Assembly: GCA_017999135.1 (NCBI GenBank)
Contig: JAGOBT010000235.1
Location: forward strand, 1-5,754
Direction: 5' to 3'
DNA length: 5,754 nt
From: Burkholderiaceae bacterium
GTDB taxonomy: Bacteria; Pseudomonadota; Gammaproteobacteria; Burkholderiales; Burkholderiaceae_C
Shown here: piece after piece, positions 5,267-5,754 of the stretch
Position numbering within the stretch: position 1 is the stretch's first letter
Layout: each line of letters opens with the position of its first letter
The notes under the pieces: generated by a model
The model's input: only the letters and a program-made list of their open reading frames with translations
Database searches by the model: none
Told to the model about the DNA's origin: nothing
Position numbers and translations under genes: made by a program

Positions 5267-5754
5267 ATGAAGACCAGCGTGTGCATCATCGGCGGCGGGC
5301 CCTCGGGGCTGATGCTGTCGCAGCTGCTGCATCTGAAGGGCATCCACACCGTGGTGCTCGAGCGGCAGAGCCGCGAATACGTGCTCAGCCGCATCCGCGC
5401 CGGCGTGCTGGAGCATGGCTTTGCCGCGCTGATGCGCGAAGCGCAGTGCGGCGAGCGCATGGACCGCGAGGGCGAGATCCACGAGGGCTTCTACATTGCC
5501 CACAGCGGCCGCATGGACCGTGTGGACCTGCACCGGCACAGCGGCGGCAGCTCGGTGGTGGTGTACGGCCAGACCGAGCTGACGCGTGACCTGTACGAGG
5601 CGCGTGACCGCCTGCAAGGCACCGTGATCCACAACGCCGAGGACGTGCAGCCGCACGACCTGACCAGCGCCACGCCCTACGTCACCTACCGCCACGGCGA
5701 CGAGATCGTGCGCATCGACTGCGACTACGTGATCGGCGCCGACGGCTTCCATGG
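5267..5754 (+). CDS. pobA: 4-hydroxybenzoate 3-monooxygenase (N-terminal part, cut by window edge)
   Basis: The first 162 codons of a roughly 390-aa FAD flavoprotein are present. PobA uses NAD(P)H and O2 to hydroxylate 4-hydroxybenzoate to protocatechuate in the cytoplasm, feeding ring cleavage and the beta-ketoadipate pathway. Seen: the ADP-binding GGGPSG at 9-14, E32 closing the Rossmann unit, SRIRAGVLE (41-49) with R42 and R44, YGQTELTRDL (100-109) with Q102, and CDYVIGADGFHG at 152-163, whose D159 lies in the conserved DG motif contacting both FAD and NAD(P)H. It aligns almost without gaps with P. fluorescens PobA as I recall it, so numbering matches. R33, Q34 and Y38 are all present, which in that enzyme go with NADPH preference. 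No regulator gene is adjacent within the window. Confidence 0.96.
   Translation, partial: MKTSVCIIGGGPSGLMLSQLLHLKGIHTVVLERQSREYVLSRIRAGVLEHGFAALMREAQCGERMDREGEIHEGFYIAHSGRMDRVDLHRHSGGSSVVVYGQTELTRDLYEARDRLQGTVIHNAEDVQPHDLTSATPYVTYRHGDEIVRIDCDYVIGADGFH

Noticed and set aside
3724..5589. 621-codon plus-strand open frame across the hydrolase gene and into pobA
   Set aside because: It runs antisense to a complete MBL-fold gene with all metal ligands and then out of frame into pobA. The translation is low-complexity with no motif.
1..5754. Search for mobile elements, CRISPR arrays, tRNA or rRNA genes, and toxin-antitoxin or phage-defence genes
   Set aside because: No transposase or integrase motifs, terminal repeats, regularly spaced repeats, tRNA-like cloverleaf or defence-type domains were seen. 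All genes but the 105-aa one fall in metabolic or transport families.

Overview
This is ordinary chromosomal DNA from a very GC-rich bacterium (about 70% G+C by eye), with third codon positions almost all G or C. The pobA start is collinear with Pseudomonas PobA. Together with the gene content and base composition, this suggests a betaproteobacterium of the Burkholderiales (Rubrivivax/Ideonella/Leptothrix-like). That placement is inference; no rRNA or other marker is present.

Layout. (1) At 1-1928 a minus-strand pair: a gamma-glutamyltransferase-family proenzyme, followed 21 bases later by an isocitrate lyase/PEP mutase-family gene that runs off the left edge. (2) At 1929-2082 a divergent control region carrying an exact 12-bp direct repeat. 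(3) At 2083-3537 on the plus strand, a 14-TM DHA2-type MFS transporter. (4) At 3596-3913 on the plus strand, an unrecognised 105-aa protein with a strong Shine-Dalgarno sequence. (5) At 3919-5031 on the minus strand, converging on the small gene with a 5-bp gap, a RomA/NAPE-PLD-like metallo-beta-lactamase-fold hydrolase with a signal peptide and a TTG start. (6) At 5032-5266 a second divergent control region with one AT-rich patch. (7) From 5267 on the plus strand, the first 162 codons of pobA (4-hydroxybenzoate 3-monooxygenase), cut by the right edge.

How the genes may work together. The left pair looks like a small catabolic operon: an Ntn-type amidohydrolase/transferase plus a C-C (or P-C) lyase-fold enzyme, with an exporter divergent to it. 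The substrate cannot be read from the sequence. pobA feeds 4-hydroxybenzoate into the protocatechuate branch of the beta-ketoadipate pathway. Its regulator (usually PobR) is not in the window. The envelope hydrolase and the small protein have no evident link to either group.

I see no mobile element, CRISPR array, tRNA, rRNA or phage gene, and no clear new multi-gene system. The most notable points are the GGT-family enzyme, which has the catalytic Thr but not the usual glutamyl-binding residues; the repeat in its upstream region; the unknown small gene; and the two-cysteine envelope hydrolase.
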